Part shown: one piece after another, positions 1 through 12,728 of the stretch | How positions within the stretch are numbered: the first letter of the stretch is position 1 | Layout of the letters: each line of letters starts with the position of its first letter | NCBI RefSeq assembly: GCF_963259705.1 | Contig: NC_081844.1 | Coordinates: forward strand, 43,651,341-43,715,340 | Direction of reading: 5' to 3' | Length of the DNA: 64,000 bases | Source of the DNA: Myotis daubentonii | Lineage: Eukaryota; Chordata; Mammalia; Chiroptera; Vespertilionidae | Made by a program: the position numbers and the translations under genes | Notes under the pieces: model-generated | Told to the model about the DNA's origin: nothing | The model's database searches: none | The model's input: the letters and a program-made list of their open reading frames with translations, nothing else

Positions 1-1059
1 CATATGACTCAACTTTCATCTCAATGTTCTAACAGATTTTATTGTTATATTAATGGAAAATTATGTAAGAGCCATCAGTTTGTTGTTCCCCCCCCCCCCT
101 TTTTTGGACCAGACTGCATCCAGGCAGTAACTTGTAAATCCCAGGTTCATTTTACAACCTCACCTAAATTGTGTGCTGAGGACACGCACACTCATGCTGC
201 TATTTCTCTCTTACTAAAACATACCCAGGAAGATACATATTCTAGAAATTAGTAATTCACCTTTTCTTGTTTTTGTGTAGTCATTCACAAATGAATGTAA
301 ATACGTTTCCCCTTTCTCTTTCCAGGAAGTGTAGCCCAGTTTCATTATGTTTAGTGCTCCTTTGTTACAGGAGGAAATGGATACCTTTTGAAGAAATGAA
401 AAATTGAAAGCAGCATGTGCCATTGATTTGTATGGATGATTGAAATCATATTATTGGATTATCTGCTGGAGATGGGGGATGGTGCTTCTACAGGACGATG
501 CTGGTCCAGCTTGGGACAGCATAGGATTATTGGAACCAGGAAGGACAGAGGAGTGGTGGGTTTGGTAATTGGCCATGACACTGAGCAGGGTCTGGGCATA
601 GAAGCCTGCTGCTGAGCATTCAGCATCGTGGCCTTGGGAACTGCAGTGAAAGAGGTGGATCCCTCTCCTTTCTAGCAGGCCATGGGGTCAGAACAGGAAC
701 CTCACCATGAATCTTAGGGTGCTCATGTTGGCCTGACCAGAAGGAGGCCTCTCCCACATTTCTCTGGAATGCCTGGTTCCTAAATCTTGCTATGATACCA
801 GGAAAGTGATAACGTTGTAAGAAAAAAAAAATAGCCTGTGGTCCTCAGGAAGACCTTAAAGCTAGATATAATTTTATTAAAAAAGATAAAGAAATGTGAC
901 TTTTCTGGTATATGGTGAGTAATACAGCAAACCATGCTTGTTTTAAAAATATTATAAGAATCTGAAAAATAAAAGTTATTTTCCTTATAACTGTTTCTTG
1001 GCCAAGGCTCTTAAGTTATTATAACAAGTTTTCAATTGATATTAAAGGTGTGATTAATG
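1..1059. other. intergenic, no feature recognised
   Basis: No gene-like reading frame, splice pattern or repeat end that I recognise. A short C run lies near 90-100. The short open frames here look random and are broken by stops in every frame. Confidence 0.4.
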
Positions 1060-2489
1060 CAGTATTATAGTTTGTTATGCACTTTTATACCTATACCCAG
1101 AACCCATTTTGTGCATCCAAGATTACAAAGTAAGGTCAGTGACCCCTTCACTGGGTCTCAGTTCATTTTCCAAATGATTACTTCTTCTTAGGAAATTTTC
1201 TGCTCCTTTGAAGAGCTTACGTTTCAGCTGCCCATCCTCCATTCACTCTTTTTCAATTAAGACTTTGGATCTAGTTGGGTTCTTGATTCTCTTCACTCCA
1301 CGTACTTCCAGTATCCTGGGAGATATCAGAACATATTTGTCTGTTTACTCCACTCGCTGGCATATTGGTTCTTTGAGCTGCTTATTTGTAGTGATCCTCA
1401 TCTCCCTTCTTCTTCTTACAGATGACATAAATAGGCCTGCTCCACCTCTCAGCTCATGTGTCAGTTACCTGTTGTTCTATAAACAATTATTTTAAGAGTT
1501 AGTGTCTTAAGACAGTAAGTACTATTTCGCCCAGTTTTTGTGTGTCAAGACCCCAGTGGGATCTTAGCTGGGTGATACTGAATCAGGGTATCATGAGATT
1601 ATAGTCAAGATGTTGCCCACAGCTGCTTTCATCTAAAAGCGTGACTGGGGCTGGAGGATCGACTCTCAAGGTGGCTCATCCGTGTGCTTGGAAATGTAGT
1701 GCTGTTGGCAGGAGCCTTAAGGACTTCTCAATATCACTGCTTGCGTCTCCTCCCATCATGGAAGCTAGATTTTTCCAGAGTGAGTGAGTGATTCAAAAAG
1801 GAGCAAGGCACAAGCCACAATGTCTTTTATGACCCAGCCTTGAAGGTCGCGTTTCATTTTTCTGCAATATTCCTTGGTTACTTAGGTCAGCACTATTCAA
1901 CCTGGGAGGGGATTCCATTGGGGCATGAGTACTAGTTGGCAAGATCATTGGAGGTGATGTTGGAGGCTATTTACCACATGTTTACTCCATTAGCCACTTA
2001 GACATGCTCCTATAGCCATGCTTCATTTTCAAAATTGCAAACTCAAACACCTCACTACTCTGTGACCACACTGATTTTTCTTTTTCATTGAGACTTCCCA
2101 GCTGTAGATCACTCTATTTTCATATTATCTATTAGTCTGCCTGATAGTGTATTGTATTAAAGACAGTATGTGTATTTTTGGTAAGTGGTTTACAAACTTC
2201 CTTTTAGATTATGAGGATTTTGGTTCAGAAAAATAATAGGTACAAATCATCAATGCTTCTTTGATCAAAGTGGTGTAAAAAGTGGTGCAGACTTGCTCAT
2301 TTGTCCTTTTTAAAAACCTTTTCTCCTTCTGGTGACCCAGGAAGCCCTGAAAATACTCTGAATCTCAAGGAGCTGACCCCCCTTTCTGAACATTTTTGCT
2401 TTTCCCTCTATTCCTGGCATGGTCGACTAGCAAACAGGGATCATGGGGCAATAAATAAAATAGTAACTGAAAAATCTGATCAAGAAAAA

Positions 2490-2724
2490 CATATATACAT
2501 AACACTTAGATGACACAGACAACAGTGTGGTGAAAGCCAGAGGGAAAGGGGGTGAGGAAGAGGTAGAAGTAGGAAAAGGGGGAGAAGGGGATAGAGAAAG
2601 ACTTCGCTTGGGGGGGTGAAGGGTACGTGATGCACTGTGCAGATTATATTTTATTGAGTTACTTGAAACCTGTGTAGTTTTGCAAACCAATGTCACTCCA
2701 ATAAATTCAATAAAAAAAAAAAAA
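2490..2724 (+). mobile_element. L1 3' end with poly-A
   Basis: This has the typical 3' untranslated end of a carnivore/bat-type L1: a purine-rich G/A tract, then a sentence-like stretch ending in the CCAATGTCACTCCAATAAATTC type motif and an A run at 2,712-2,724. It is severely 5' truncated, with no ORF2 left. A Ves SINE begins directly after the A tail. Confidence 0.65.
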
Positions 2725-2730
2725 GAAGAA

Positions 2731-2946
2731 AGGCCCTGCTGGCATGGCTCAGTGGTTGAGCTTCGACCTATGAACCAGCAGGTCATGGTTCAATTCCCAG
2801 CCAGGGCAGAGACCCAGGTTGTGGTCTCGATCCCCAGTATGGGGTGTGTAGGAGGCAGTCAATCAATGATTCTCTCTCATCATTGATGTTTCCATCTCTC
2901 TTTCCCTCTCCCTTCCTCTCTGAAATTAATAAACATATATTTTAAA
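2731..2946 (+). mobile_element. Ves SINE
   Basis: A tRNA-derived vesper-bat SINE. It starts with the GGCCCTGCTGGCATGGCTCA head, which holds the A box. The B-box-like GGTTCAATTCCCAG follows at about 2,788, then the ATCAATGATTCTCTCTCATC body, a pyrimidine-rich tract and a short A/T tail. It is near full length, about 215 bp. Confidence 0.85.
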
Positions 2947-3390
2947 AGATGGTACATTCTTCATAGAAAGAAAAAAAGAAAGAAAAAACTAAAAATGGAG
3001 GCACAAAATACTTGCAGAATTGTCCTAATGGGCCACTTACTGGCCCATCTGGGAATAAGTGTCCTTCAAATCATGGCCAGTCTTCCTACTTTTTCTTCTT
3101 ACATTATTTCTGGCTTGGAGACATGTCACAGAAACAGGTATGTGTCAAAAGCTTGTTTGATTAAGCTGGTGGTATCCAATTGTATATAATAGTAAACTTC
3201 AGATTTGTCCCTCATGAGCTATATTTTATGAACTGTGGTCAAATCTGCTGCATATGTGTAGCCCAAGCTAGTGGGTGGCCTCTGGATTATATGCTTCTGC
3301 TGCTTGAGAAATGTGCTAATTTGTGTAAAAATGATTTTACCACATAGTAATAAAAGTAGAGTTGAAGTTGTCTGAGAATACATTCCATAA

Positions 3391-3404
3391 TCTATCTATC
3401 TATC

Positions 3405-3449
<45 letters not shown>

Positions 3450-3481
3450 CCTACCTACCTATCATCTATCTATCTATCTAT
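3391..3481. repeat. (TATC)n microsatellite
   Basis: About 90 bp of ATCT/TATC tetranucleotide repeat, interrupted by CTAC units and one CATC unit. It is likely polymorphic. The flanks (3,190-3,390 and 3,482-4,079) are AT-rich with nothing recognised. Confidence 0.95.
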
Positions 3482-4079
3482 GTATTTGAGCACAGTTAGG
3501 TATTATGACCCTTAATCAGAAATCATCTCATTTTCAATTTGGCCTGTAGGGCTCAATTGTAGCGAAGTTTTATTCCCCTGAGCTTAAAAGCCAGTAACAT
3601 TAATTTCAGAAGCAAGTTTTATTGAATTTAAGCAAAATAAGTTTAACCTTTCTTTACAAAGACAGAATCACATGGATATCAAATTGAATAAAGAGAGGAA
3701 AGTATCAATTGCTGTTTTGAATAGTGATATGAAATCTGGAAAAATTATTAGTAAATAGAAGAATATATTAAAAGATGAATACATCATGAACAATTGAGTT
3801 GCATCCAAGTAATAAAGGTTGGCTTAATTAATATCAAAGTTCTAATACTTAATTTGCCATATTAATAAGTCAAAAGAGAAAAGCTCCATGGATTATAAAT
3901 GAGTCTTTGGAAAAAATCTAATATCTACTCTCCATTTTCCATCTTAGTGGGACGGGAAGAGAATGGTTCCACTTTACCATGATATTAAGATATATTAAAG
4001 TATATGTGTTTGTGTGTGCATGCATATACACACACACCTTTATTCACACAATTATTACTAGAGGAGAAGTAGCTCTTTT

Positions 4080-4299
4080 TTTAAAAAAAATATATTTTAT
4101 TGATTTTTTACAGAGAGGAAGGGAGAGGGATAGAGAGTTAGAAACGTCGATGAGAGAGAAACATCGATCAGCTGCCTCCTGCACACTCCCCACTGGGGAT
4201 GTGCCCGCAACCAAGGTGCATGCCCTTTACTGGAATCGAACCCGGGACCCTTGAGTCTGCAGGCCGATGCTCTATCCACTGAGCCAAACCAGTTAGGGC
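4080..4299 (-). mobile_element. Ves SINE
   Basis: Reverse-oriented Ves SINE. The A/T tail and TATTTTATTGATTTTTTACA lie on the left, and the tRNA-like head, ending in CTGAGCCAAACCAGTTAGGG, is on the right. It is nearly complete and contains the GAACCCGGGACCC B-box variant. Confidence 0.85.
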
Positions 4300-4674
4300 A
4301 AGAAGTAGCTCTTTAAGACTGCTGAACAATTACTTATGGAGGAAAAACAAGGAATGGAATAATGAAATTACACCCTTTGCTTGTATAGGAAGAACATTAC
4401 ATTGAAATGGCACCGTATGTTAAATAAACTACATATATTTTGGTTTATTTCTTGGCCTCATTCAATTCTAATGACTTTAAAAAACTGGATCTCTATTTTA
4501 CTTCATTCAACAAAATAAAAACTCTTTAGGCTCACATAAATTGGAGGACAAAGGATGTGGAATGAGTAAGTATGCAGTTATGAGACTATAGTGAGGATAA
4601 GATTATGATAAAAGTATTATATGTAACTGTGTGTAGCATCATCATATGTAGATATGTATAATTATATGTATATA

Positions 4675-5054
4675 CTATATAATAAAAGGTTAATATGCAA
4701 ATCAACCAAACAGCAGAACAACTGGTCGCTATGATGTGCTCTGACCACCAGGGGCCAGACACTCAATGCTGGAGCTGCCCCCTGGTGGTCAGTGCGCTCC
4801 CACAGGAGGAACGCTGCTCAGCCAGAAGCCGGGCTCAGGGTTGGTGAGCCCAGCGGTGGTGGCAGGACCCTCTCCTGCCTCCCCACAGTGCTTAGGGCCC
4901 CTTGGGGGATGTCCGCCTGCTGGCCCTGGGAGTGGGGAGCAGGCCTAAGTTGGCAGGCAGACATTTCCTGAGGGGAACTGGACTGAGAGAGGGTGCAGGC
5001 CAGGCTGAGGGACCCCCTCCCCCAGTGCATGAATGTCGTGCACTGAGCCTCTAG
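4675..5054 (+). mobile_element. non-autonomous Helitron (HeliBat type)
   Basis: The 5' end reads CTATATAATAAAAGGTTAA and is followed by ATATGCAAAT. The 3' end has a hairpin (GTGCATGAATGTCGTGCAC, about 5,025-5,043) and then GAGCCTCTAG with a T after it, the classic Helitron end. The roughly 380-bp interior is GC-rich and encodes no Rep/helicase, so it depended on an autonomous element. Confidence 0.85.
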
Positions 5055-5068
5055 TCTGTGTATATCTA

Positions 5069-5100
5069 TGTATGTATGTATGTATGTATGTATATATATT
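5069..5100. repeat. (TATG)n microsatellite
   Basis: Short TATG tetranucleotide run immediately downstream of the Helitron end. Confidence 0.8.
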
Positions 5101-5333
5101 ATTTTCTATGTTTATAATTTCTCTCTTTTTCCTGAAATATAAACTGAAAAGTTTTCCTGGAAGGTAACAGTGGCTAATCTGGGAAAGAAAATGCACTCTG
5201 ATTGGGGTTGTGAATAGGGTTGGGTGGAGGGCTTTACTCCAGTATGGGTGTTGCATTGCTACTTTGAAAAATGGCAACATAAGGAAAATATGACATTTTG
5301 ACTATTACTCTTCTTTTAAAATTTATCCTTACC

Positions 5334-5504
5334 TGAGGATATTGTTTTTATTGATTTTAGAGAGAGAGGAAGGGGAAGAGAGAAACACTTATGTAGGAGA
5401 TAAAACCAATCTGTTGCCTCCCATATGTGCCCCAACTGGGGTTGAACACACAACCTTTTGGTGTATGGGATGACACTCCAACCAACTGAGCCACCCAGCC
5501 AGGA
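5334..5504 (-). mobile_element. Ves SINE, diverged
   Basis: Reverse-oriented. The right end shows ACTGAGCCACCCAGCCAGG, the complement of the tRNA-like head. It is diverged, with short internal deletions. Confidence 0.75.
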
Positions 5505-7589
5505 ATTGATTATTACTCTTTCCACTCCTTATACTTGTCCTTATGAATATTAATAATTTTAAAAATGTACTTTCTAATATAGCATCATTAGAAGTGTTAT
5601 GGAAAACATACCCTAAATATATTGTTAAGTGAAATCAACACATTGTATATGAGTTATTATATTTGTAAGATTAAAGGAAACTTTCAATTATTTCTTTTTG
5701 TATTTTAAATTTGTTATGCTTATATTTCCCTACTGTAAAAATATGAACATGTCCAACAAATTACCACACAATGAACCTAAAGTCATCTTAATCATTTAAA
5801 ATATTTTATTAACTGACAAACTTACTAGATAGTAACACTTTTTGAAATCTTTTGGGTATAAAATGGAGAATAATAAATTAAGGAAATTTTGAATTCAGTG
5901 TGTTTCAATTCGGAGAATTGAAATAAATTTTATTGATTTTAACCTATTAAACAGGGTTTCCACTACTGTGTATCAGCTGTTGCCTGCTAATTTGAAAATC
6001 ATAAGATCCATTTACAGGTGGACATATTCTGCATTTGAGCATTCATCTTCATCTGGCTAACCTTAAAATGTCATACCTTTGACCTATTCCATCCTAGATC
6101 TGCTCTGAGGACATAATCCTTATTACAGGAAAAGCTTTGCATAACAACACATTCAAATTCTACATCATTTGTAATAGCAAAAAAATTGAAGCAACTTAAA
6201 TACAAGTTATGGAATGACTTAGTAAATGCATAGAAGGTTGCAGTAGTCACAAAAAGTGTTTTCCTGGTGTTTATATTAGCATAGAAAAAAAGCTCATTAT
6301 ATTATGGTAAGGGAAACAGGAAGGAAACCAGTAGTTTTTCAGTTCACATTTAGCAATAAAACAGTCTTGGCATGGCTGAAAGCTTCATGGAAATGGAGTT
6401 GGTTTGATATCTCAAAAAAGTATGAAGACGTCACTAAACTGTATGAAGCCATTTGTTATTGTTTTCCCTCCATTAGAAGGATAAAGCAAATCCAAATTAA
6501 TTTGGATATTTAAAAATGTCTTTCAGACTTATTTGACCTAAATCAAAACGCATAGCCTTTGGTTTCTCTTAGAGTCTGCATTTTCCTTGCCTCATGGAGA
6601 TACTTCGTGAGGGAAGATCAAACCTGCAAGTGCAGTGGTCACGGCCAGACAACTAGGGACAGCTGTATCATAATTTCAGAAGCTGCTGACCAGAGAAAGT
6701 CCAGTGTGGAAGGATGTGGATGGCATGCCCTGGGAAAACAGAAGTGAAAGAAGAATATAGTAAAGGAGGAAATCAGCTGTTGGGCCAAAGAAGGATTTAA
6801 ACACTGAAAAAATGCCAACCATGGAAGACAGTTGCTCTGTGGCACAAAATCCCGAGGTCAGTCCATCGTCCACTTCTGTCGGCCTAGCAATTTGCTCAGC
6901 TATTGCTATTTTGGGAAGGAATTTTCACCGAGCTGGCATATCTTCAGCCCTGGAGGTTTCCTCTGATTGACTGATCAACAGGTGTTGAAAAAGCCTGTGA
7001 CAGAAATATTGCAGACCCAGTGCTCTCATCTGACTTCTGTAACTGGGACTGCAGTTTCCCTGGAGTGTATCTTTTCTGAATTAAGAGCCTTTTTGCAGGA
7101 GAAAGGCTAAGAAGATTACTTACAACATTTATAGATAATTGATTTTCCATAGATAGAACATATGCATTTGTTAGTACCATGCTTATTTATGATTTAAAAA
7201 TAGAATATTGTACAGATGATTACACAACTGAAACCTAAATGAATATGATATAGAATGAACTTTTCAAAGAAATGTTGTTGACATTATAATCCTCAAATGA
7301 ATGAAATTATCTTGACTTAATATTTTTTCATAAGCAAATGGTGACAAAAGCTATTAGAACAATGGTCATATCAGTATTAGGGGGAAAAAAAAGCATATAT
7401 AAACTGGAATTCTCAAACACTTAAAGGAATTTTATATACTCTTTTTACATTAAATTTTATTTCTTGATTTTAAAAAAGTATTCAAAGCAAAAAAAACGTG
7501 TATGTGAATTATTCAAAATTTCATTACAAATTTAAGGCTGAAATTATCAACGTATTTATCATGCCATACATTGCTGTTATATTTGGAAT

Positions 7590-8092
7590 AAAAGCCAAAG
7601 TCCTTATTAGGTCTCTGGGGTCATGCACAAACGGCCTCCTCACTTTATCTTTGTGATGTGATGTTCTCCCATTCTCACTCTTGTCTTCAGCTTCAGGCAA
7701 ACAGACATTTCTGCTGTTCTTTGAACCCCTGGGGTTCAGTCTACCTCAGGGCTTTGCCATCTCTTAGTCACACATGGGAACAGAATGGCAGCACCCATCA
7801 CTTCCCTCAGATCATTAGTCAAAATGTCGCCTTGTTGGTGAGGCTTTCCCTGTTTATCTAAAATTTAACTTTCTCTTTCCTGCAATACTGTATTTTATAT
7901 TCCCTCTTGTGCATTTTTTTTCTTATGGCTTACCTTTAACACAATGTTCTTTTTACTTTTATTATTATTTACATTCTCCTCTAGAATGCAAGCTCCGAAG
8001 AAGGATTTTTATATTTTGTTTACTTTCCCATATTCAGTGTATGAAAAATACCTGGGACATAATAGATCCTTGATAAATACATGTTTAGTAAA
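7590..8092 (+). mobile_element. L2 LINE 3' end
   Basis: Ancient LINE2 3' portion. It has the ACATTCTCCTCTAGAATGCAAGCTC-type block near 7,971-7,995 and ends in an ACCTGGGACATAATAGATCCTTGATAAATAC-type tail, compared here with the general L2 layout. It is highly degraded and lies within duplication copy A. Confidence 0.6.
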
Positions 8093-8309
8093 GGACTAGA
8101 AAGGAATGACTAGAAAATATGGTATTTGAGTCATTTGGTTTGATACAACTTTATCACTCAACACAGGGCTTTTAAGACTTTTTTGTGCTTTGTAACTGAG
8201 GGAAGGATATATTTTCTATTCATCCATTCAGGGTTCCCAGCATTTCCCAAAGCTGCTGCTGATGATGATAATGACAATACCTGTATCCTGTTGCTTTGTA
8301 CTTGGCCTC

Positions 8310-8450
8310 TTTACACAAAGTAATTCATTTAATCTCTTAACAATACTATGAGTTAGGTCATATTATTCACATATTGTGGATGAAAAATAGAGGCTAGTTA
8401 ACTAACTTATCCAGTATATTGAAGCTAATATGTGGTGAGATTGTTATTAG
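8310..8450 (+). mobile_element. MIR SINE remnant
   Basis: Resembles the MIR 3' half: a TAATTCATTTAATCTCTTAAC block, an ATGAGTTAGG-like core and GATGAAAAATAGAGGCT. It is old and degraded. Confidence 0.45.
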
Positions 8451-9222
8451 GTAGATCATCTGAGTTAAAATACTTATTTGTCATCATGAAGCTATGGTGT
8501 TTGAGAGATCTAAAAAGAGATGAAATATGAATAGGCAGATCTAATCTGAAAGCCATGAAGAAATGTTAATAGACTTTAAACCGGGGAGTGACATGATTAG
8601 GTTTATATGTTAGAGAAATTACTCTGGCAGTAGAGTGGAAAATGGAACAGAGAGAACAAGCTGGAGCCAGGAAGGAAATAGGTTGTTATAATAAACCAGA
8701 TGGCAAAACATGAAGCTCATTCTAGTCAGTGGAAGAGGTGATATAAAAAAAAAGAATTTAGTTGTCATGAGTTAGAACTTACTGAGGGGTGAGGGAAATG
8801 AGGAATCAACAATGGCTTCCAGGTTTCTTACCTGGGCAGTTAGAAACATATGATGGTGCTGTTAATCCTGGATTAGGAATGTAAGAAGAAAAGTAGATAT
8901 GGAAGAGAATAGTGTAGCTGAAATCAAGAGAGAAGAAACCCTTTCAAAAGGAGAGGCTGATATAAAATCTCAAATATTGTCAAGAGATCAATAGTCAAGG
9001 ACTAAACAGTTTTGTTTGGATTAGACAACCAATAGATCATCATCGGTGATATTTGGCAGATGAGCTGTAGGGCAGATTCTGGTCTAAAGGTAGACCAGAT
9101 CAATCATTTTTAGGAGTTTGAAGAAGTAAAGATACCATATTGAAAAGGAAGAGATGAAATAGGGCAGAAGCTCACTCTTTTAATTATTTTAAAGATAGAA
9201 GTGACTGGAATATTTTAATGGA

Positions 9223-9655
9223 TTTTTGTTGCTTTTGTAATAAATCACCACAAACTTAGTGGCTCAAAACACTCAAATTTGTTCTCTTACAATTTTGGAA
9301 GTCAAAACTCTAAAGTCAAGGTGTTAGCAGGGTTGCATTACTTTTAGGGGGGAAATATGTTTTCTTGCCTTTTCCAGAGGATGTCTGCATTACTTGGCTT
9401 TTAGTTCCCTTTTCCATCTATTAGCTTAACACCCTCTCCCCTTTCTGACCTCCTGCTTTTCTCTCATAAGGATTCTTGAGATTACATTGGGCCCACCCTG
9501 AATAATCAAGAATGATCTCCAATCTCAAAATCTTTAAATTAATCACATATGGAAATTTTATTTTGCCATGTAAAGTAATATTCACAGGATTAAAATATGG
9601 GCATCATTGGGGACCATTTATTTGTCTGCCACAGTTCACTCTGTTTCCCTAAAGA
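9223..9655 (-). mobile_element. MaLR (MLT1-like) LTR, reverse
   Basis: It matches the reverse complement of the MLT1 LTR layout as I know it: CACCACAAACTTAGTGGC-like on the left, a TTACATTGGGCCCACCCTGA block at about 9,482, and GGACCATTTATTTGTCTGCC at the right. The size, about 430 bp, fits a solo LTR. Subfamily cannot be assigned by eye. Confidence 0.55.
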
Positions 9656-10342
9656 TCCACATCTATTTTATATGAGATATATATTTACCCCATTCCCAAG
9701 TCCCTCAAAGACTCAAACCATTACAGTATCAACTTGGTTCTAAACTTCCATCTAAATCTCATCATCTAAATTATTTAGATCAGGTATGGTTGAGACTTTG
9801 GATATGAACCATCCTGAGGCAAAATTCCTCTCCATCTGTCTGCATCTTTTAAAGTTAGGAAACAAGTTATCTTCTCCCAACATACAATTGTGGGACATAG
9901 CAGTTATAGACATTCCAGTTCAAAAAGGAAGGAAGTAGAAGAAAGAAAGCATCACCGGTCCCAAGAAATTTTAAAATCTAGCAAAGCAAACTCCATTAGA
10001 CTTCGAGGCTTGGGAGTAATCCTTTGTGGCTCTGGGGAAAGGTAGCACATGTTTGTAGCTGAGTAGTGTAACAGACTATTTCTTGCCTGTAGAATTTTGG
10101 GAGTCCTAGAGCCTTCTTTCATTTAGCTCTGTCCCTTTCTGTTTAAGCTGGCAGTGTTTCTGCTGATAACTTGTGGATCTCCTATGTAATTACAGGGATC
10201 CATTCCATTGGACAGGAATCTTCATTGAAAATCCTATTTATATTCTTGACTTTTGCTCAGAAGGTTGAACCACATTCCTAATCTCTTCATGGGCACTCTG
10301 AGTGATTAATTACTCTTATCTTTTTATTTTATTCTCTTAGAA
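9656..10342. other. intergenic, nothing recognised
   Basis: No open frame over 60 codons and no repeat end I can name. Confidence 0.35.
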
Positions 10343-10537
10343 TATAGTTTTATTGATTTCAGAGAGGGAGGGAAAGGGAGAGAGAGATAGAAACATCAAT
10401 GATGAGAATCACTGCCTTCTGCATGCCCACATTAGGGATTGAGCCTACAATCGGGCACATGCCCTGATAGGGAATAGAACTATAACCTCCTGATTCATTG
10501 GTCAAAGCTCAAACACTGAGCTACACAGTCAGGGCTA
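10343..10537 (-). mobile_element. Ves SINE
   Basis: Reverse-oriented Ves. ATAGTTTTATTGATTTCAGA and a GA-rich tract lie on the left; CTGAGCTACACAGTCAGGGC, the head complement, is on the right. Confidence 0.8.
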
Positions 10538-10689
10538 CCCTTATCTTTTGAACTTTTTGAGGAAGTAGCAAAAGGTTGTCTAGCCATACTCTTGGCTTTC
10601 TTGCTAGAATAATTTCCTGACAGTGAATCTTCTAATTTTAGTATCCTTTGCAAACTGGATATACTGACAATTTCCCAAATCATCAAGTC

Positions 10690-10912
10690 CTAGTTCCTTT
10701 TGCTTAACAGTTCTTCCCTCTTAATAGGACCCTTGTGATTAAACAGTTCAACACAGATAATCCAAGGTACCCCCCTCCCCAACCCCATCTCAAGATTCTT
10801 AGCTTAATCAGAGGTGTAAAGTTCTTTTTGCTGTGTAAGTTGACATATTCACAGGTCTGAGAATTAGGACATGGACATTTTTGGGAGACCATTATTTAGC
10901 CTACCGCACTGC
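10690..10912 (-). mobile_element. MaLR-like LTR fragment
   Basis: The segment from GGACCCTTGTGATTAAAC through ATTAGGACATGGACATTTTT to CCATTATTTAGCCTACC follows the reverse of an MLT1-type LTR end. It is truncated on the left. Confidence 0.45.
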
Positions 10913-12190
10913 TAGCCAGGAGGAGGTTAATGGTTTAGGGAATTAAAGAAAAAATTGGGTGCGCTGAAGGCAATCAAATCCAAATCTAAGGGGGGTTAGT
11001 TGTGTTGTTTACGGAGCATCCTGGGCTGTGTAGACTGGGCTGTGATGACTGGGCTGTGATGATCAAAGGTCTGTAAAAGTTATTCTGTGTCATGGAAGTT
11101 TTCAAATAGAATTTTATTTGGCTTTGACAAACTTTTCATTTGCTCTGTACTGACCCAAACCAAATGCTATAGAACACATTCCTGCCCCTCATGCCTTTCT
11201 ACTCACCAACTCTAAGCCTAGAGAATAGATATATGATAAAGATGCGTCATTTTCAAATGATTTTTTGACATTTCATTATAAAAGTCCCAGTCATTTTCTA
11301 ATTGCATAGTATTTTCTACTTTTTTTATGGTTTACTCTGCTTAGGATGGTTCAAGACAGGCTGTCTTTAATCAGCTATGAGTATAGTCGCTAGGAGGACT
11401 TGGCGAGATTATCATTTGGACCACGTATCTTCCTCTGTTCTCAGTAGCTATTAATGGAGTAACTGGAAAGCAATGTAACCACTACGGTGTGCTCTGACCC
11501 CATATGACTTCTGCATGGCTATGCTGTTGTATGAGTCTTCTTAAATTTGGACTCCTTTACATCACGTCTGGGGATAGACACAGAGACATACATTTAAAAA
11601 AATGTTTGCACAACTGTGATTAAGTTTCTGGGGTGTGCATTTATTTACACAAGATTAAACTGAGAATGCTCAGTCATGAGGGAAAGCAGATTAAATTGAG
11701 GCAACAAGAGAGGAATGAAAGGGAACATCCAACCATGGGCCTCTCATCTGTCATTCTCTCATGGGCTCCAACCCAGAAAGGAAGGGTTGGAGCAGGATGA
11801 GTGAGCGGTCCTTAATCCAGCTGTGGGAGGGGTTGCCTACAATCCACATGTGGCTTGTTCCTGGGCAAAGAGAAGAGCTGTACAGTCTTCGCCACGAATT
11901 AGTCTGCCATAAAAGCACAGCTTCTCGGTTCCCCGCCAGGGTGTGAGCACCAGGCAGTCGGGAGAGGACTGCTTTCAGTCTCCTCCCACTCGTTGCAGAT
12001 AAATGCTTACCGGCCCCTATGGCTTTAGACTCATTATTTATTTATCTTATTTTATCCCATTTTTTATTTTTGCAAAATGAAATAAGAGCAGTGTGGAGTT
12101 ATGATTGTTTATGAATGAGGATGTAGTAGAAACCAATGATCTTTTCTCTTATATATCATTTTCCTATATCATGTTTTACATCACCTAGGT
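10913..12190. other. intergenic, no gene recognised
   Basis: Mostly AT-rich. A more GC-rich block at about 11,740-12,030 looks LTR-like in composition, but I see no matching second copy or convincing TG...CA ends. No coding evidence. Confidence 0.35.
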
Positions 12191-12456
12191 CAGTGACTTT
12201 CAACCTTTTCATCTCATGGCACATATAAACTAATTACTAAAATTCTGCAGCATACTAAAAACATATTTTTTTCTGATCAGACAAAAAAAAAAAAAGGTAT
12301 ACTTTTGGTTCATTCGCACAGGAAAGCTATTGTTGTGCTGGTTGTTGTCATTTTTTAATTTCACAATCTAAAGGAAAAGAGGTCAGTGCCCCTGACTAAA
12401 TAGTCAGGTATTGCATGCTTTTAAAATTCTTGTGGCACACGGGTTGAAAATTGCTA
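12191..12456. mobile_element. hAT-type miniature element
   Basis: The left end CAGTGACTTTCAACC and the right end GGGTTGAAAATTGCTA form imperfect hAT-like terminal inverted repeats. The 8 bp on each side are ACCTAGGT and ACCTAAGT (7 of 8 identical), as expected for a hAT target duplication. There is no transposase. Confidence 0.65.
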
Positions 12457-12599
12457 ACCTAAGTCATTTTAAGGTATATCAGCTAATTACAGGTGTAGAG
12501 GAGAACAAGTGAGTTTACTATAGCCTTTTAGTGATACATAGAGTTGATAAGCTTAAGAAGATTATCTGTAAATTTGTAATCAGTTTTACAGAGGGATAC

Positions 12600-12715
12600 T
12601 AATAAAGCACCAGTCATTTTAATAGTGAGTTATATACATTATCTCATTTAATCTTCACAACAAACCTGTGACACAGAGATACTTATTTCTATTTTAGAGA
12701 TGAGGAAACTAAATC
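12600..12715 (+). mobile_element. MIR SINE remnant
   Basis: CATTATCTCATTTAATCTTC followed by a TTTTAGAGATGAGGAAACTA block is typical of the MIR/MIRb 3' part. Confidence 0.55.
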
Positions 12716-12728
12716 ATTTATAAAAGGC

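Larger units (their letters stand above)
1060..9260 (+). repeat. copy A of a diverged local duplication
   Basis: Blocks of this stretch match blocks at 21,650-27,250 in the same order and orientation. Examples are about 1,060-1,500 with 21,650-22,060, 5,985-6,170 with 22,230-22,390, 6,550-7,000 with 24,040-24,500, 7,185-7,290 with 25,055-25,160, and 8,590-9,240 with 26,080-27,240. The copies are clearly diverged and are separated by insertions present in only one of them: the L1 tail, Ves SINEs and a Helitron here, and Helitrons, a hAT and an L1 tail there. The last block resembles an old interspersed repeat, so its match alone would not prove duplication. The conserved order of the other blocks does support it. 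Confidence 0.65.

Noticed and set aside
2731..2830. tRNA gene
   Set aside because: The A/B-box-like sequence belongs to the tRNA-derived head of Ves SINEs. No cloverleaf with intact stems is seen.
3391..3481. CRISPR-like regular repeat
   Set aside because: Simple TATC microsatellite without spacers; the genome is mammalian.
11740..12030. Solo LTR or second promoter matching the duplicated unit
   Set aside because: Moderately GC-rich, but with no ISRE, no CpG density and no matching ends. Evidence too weak.
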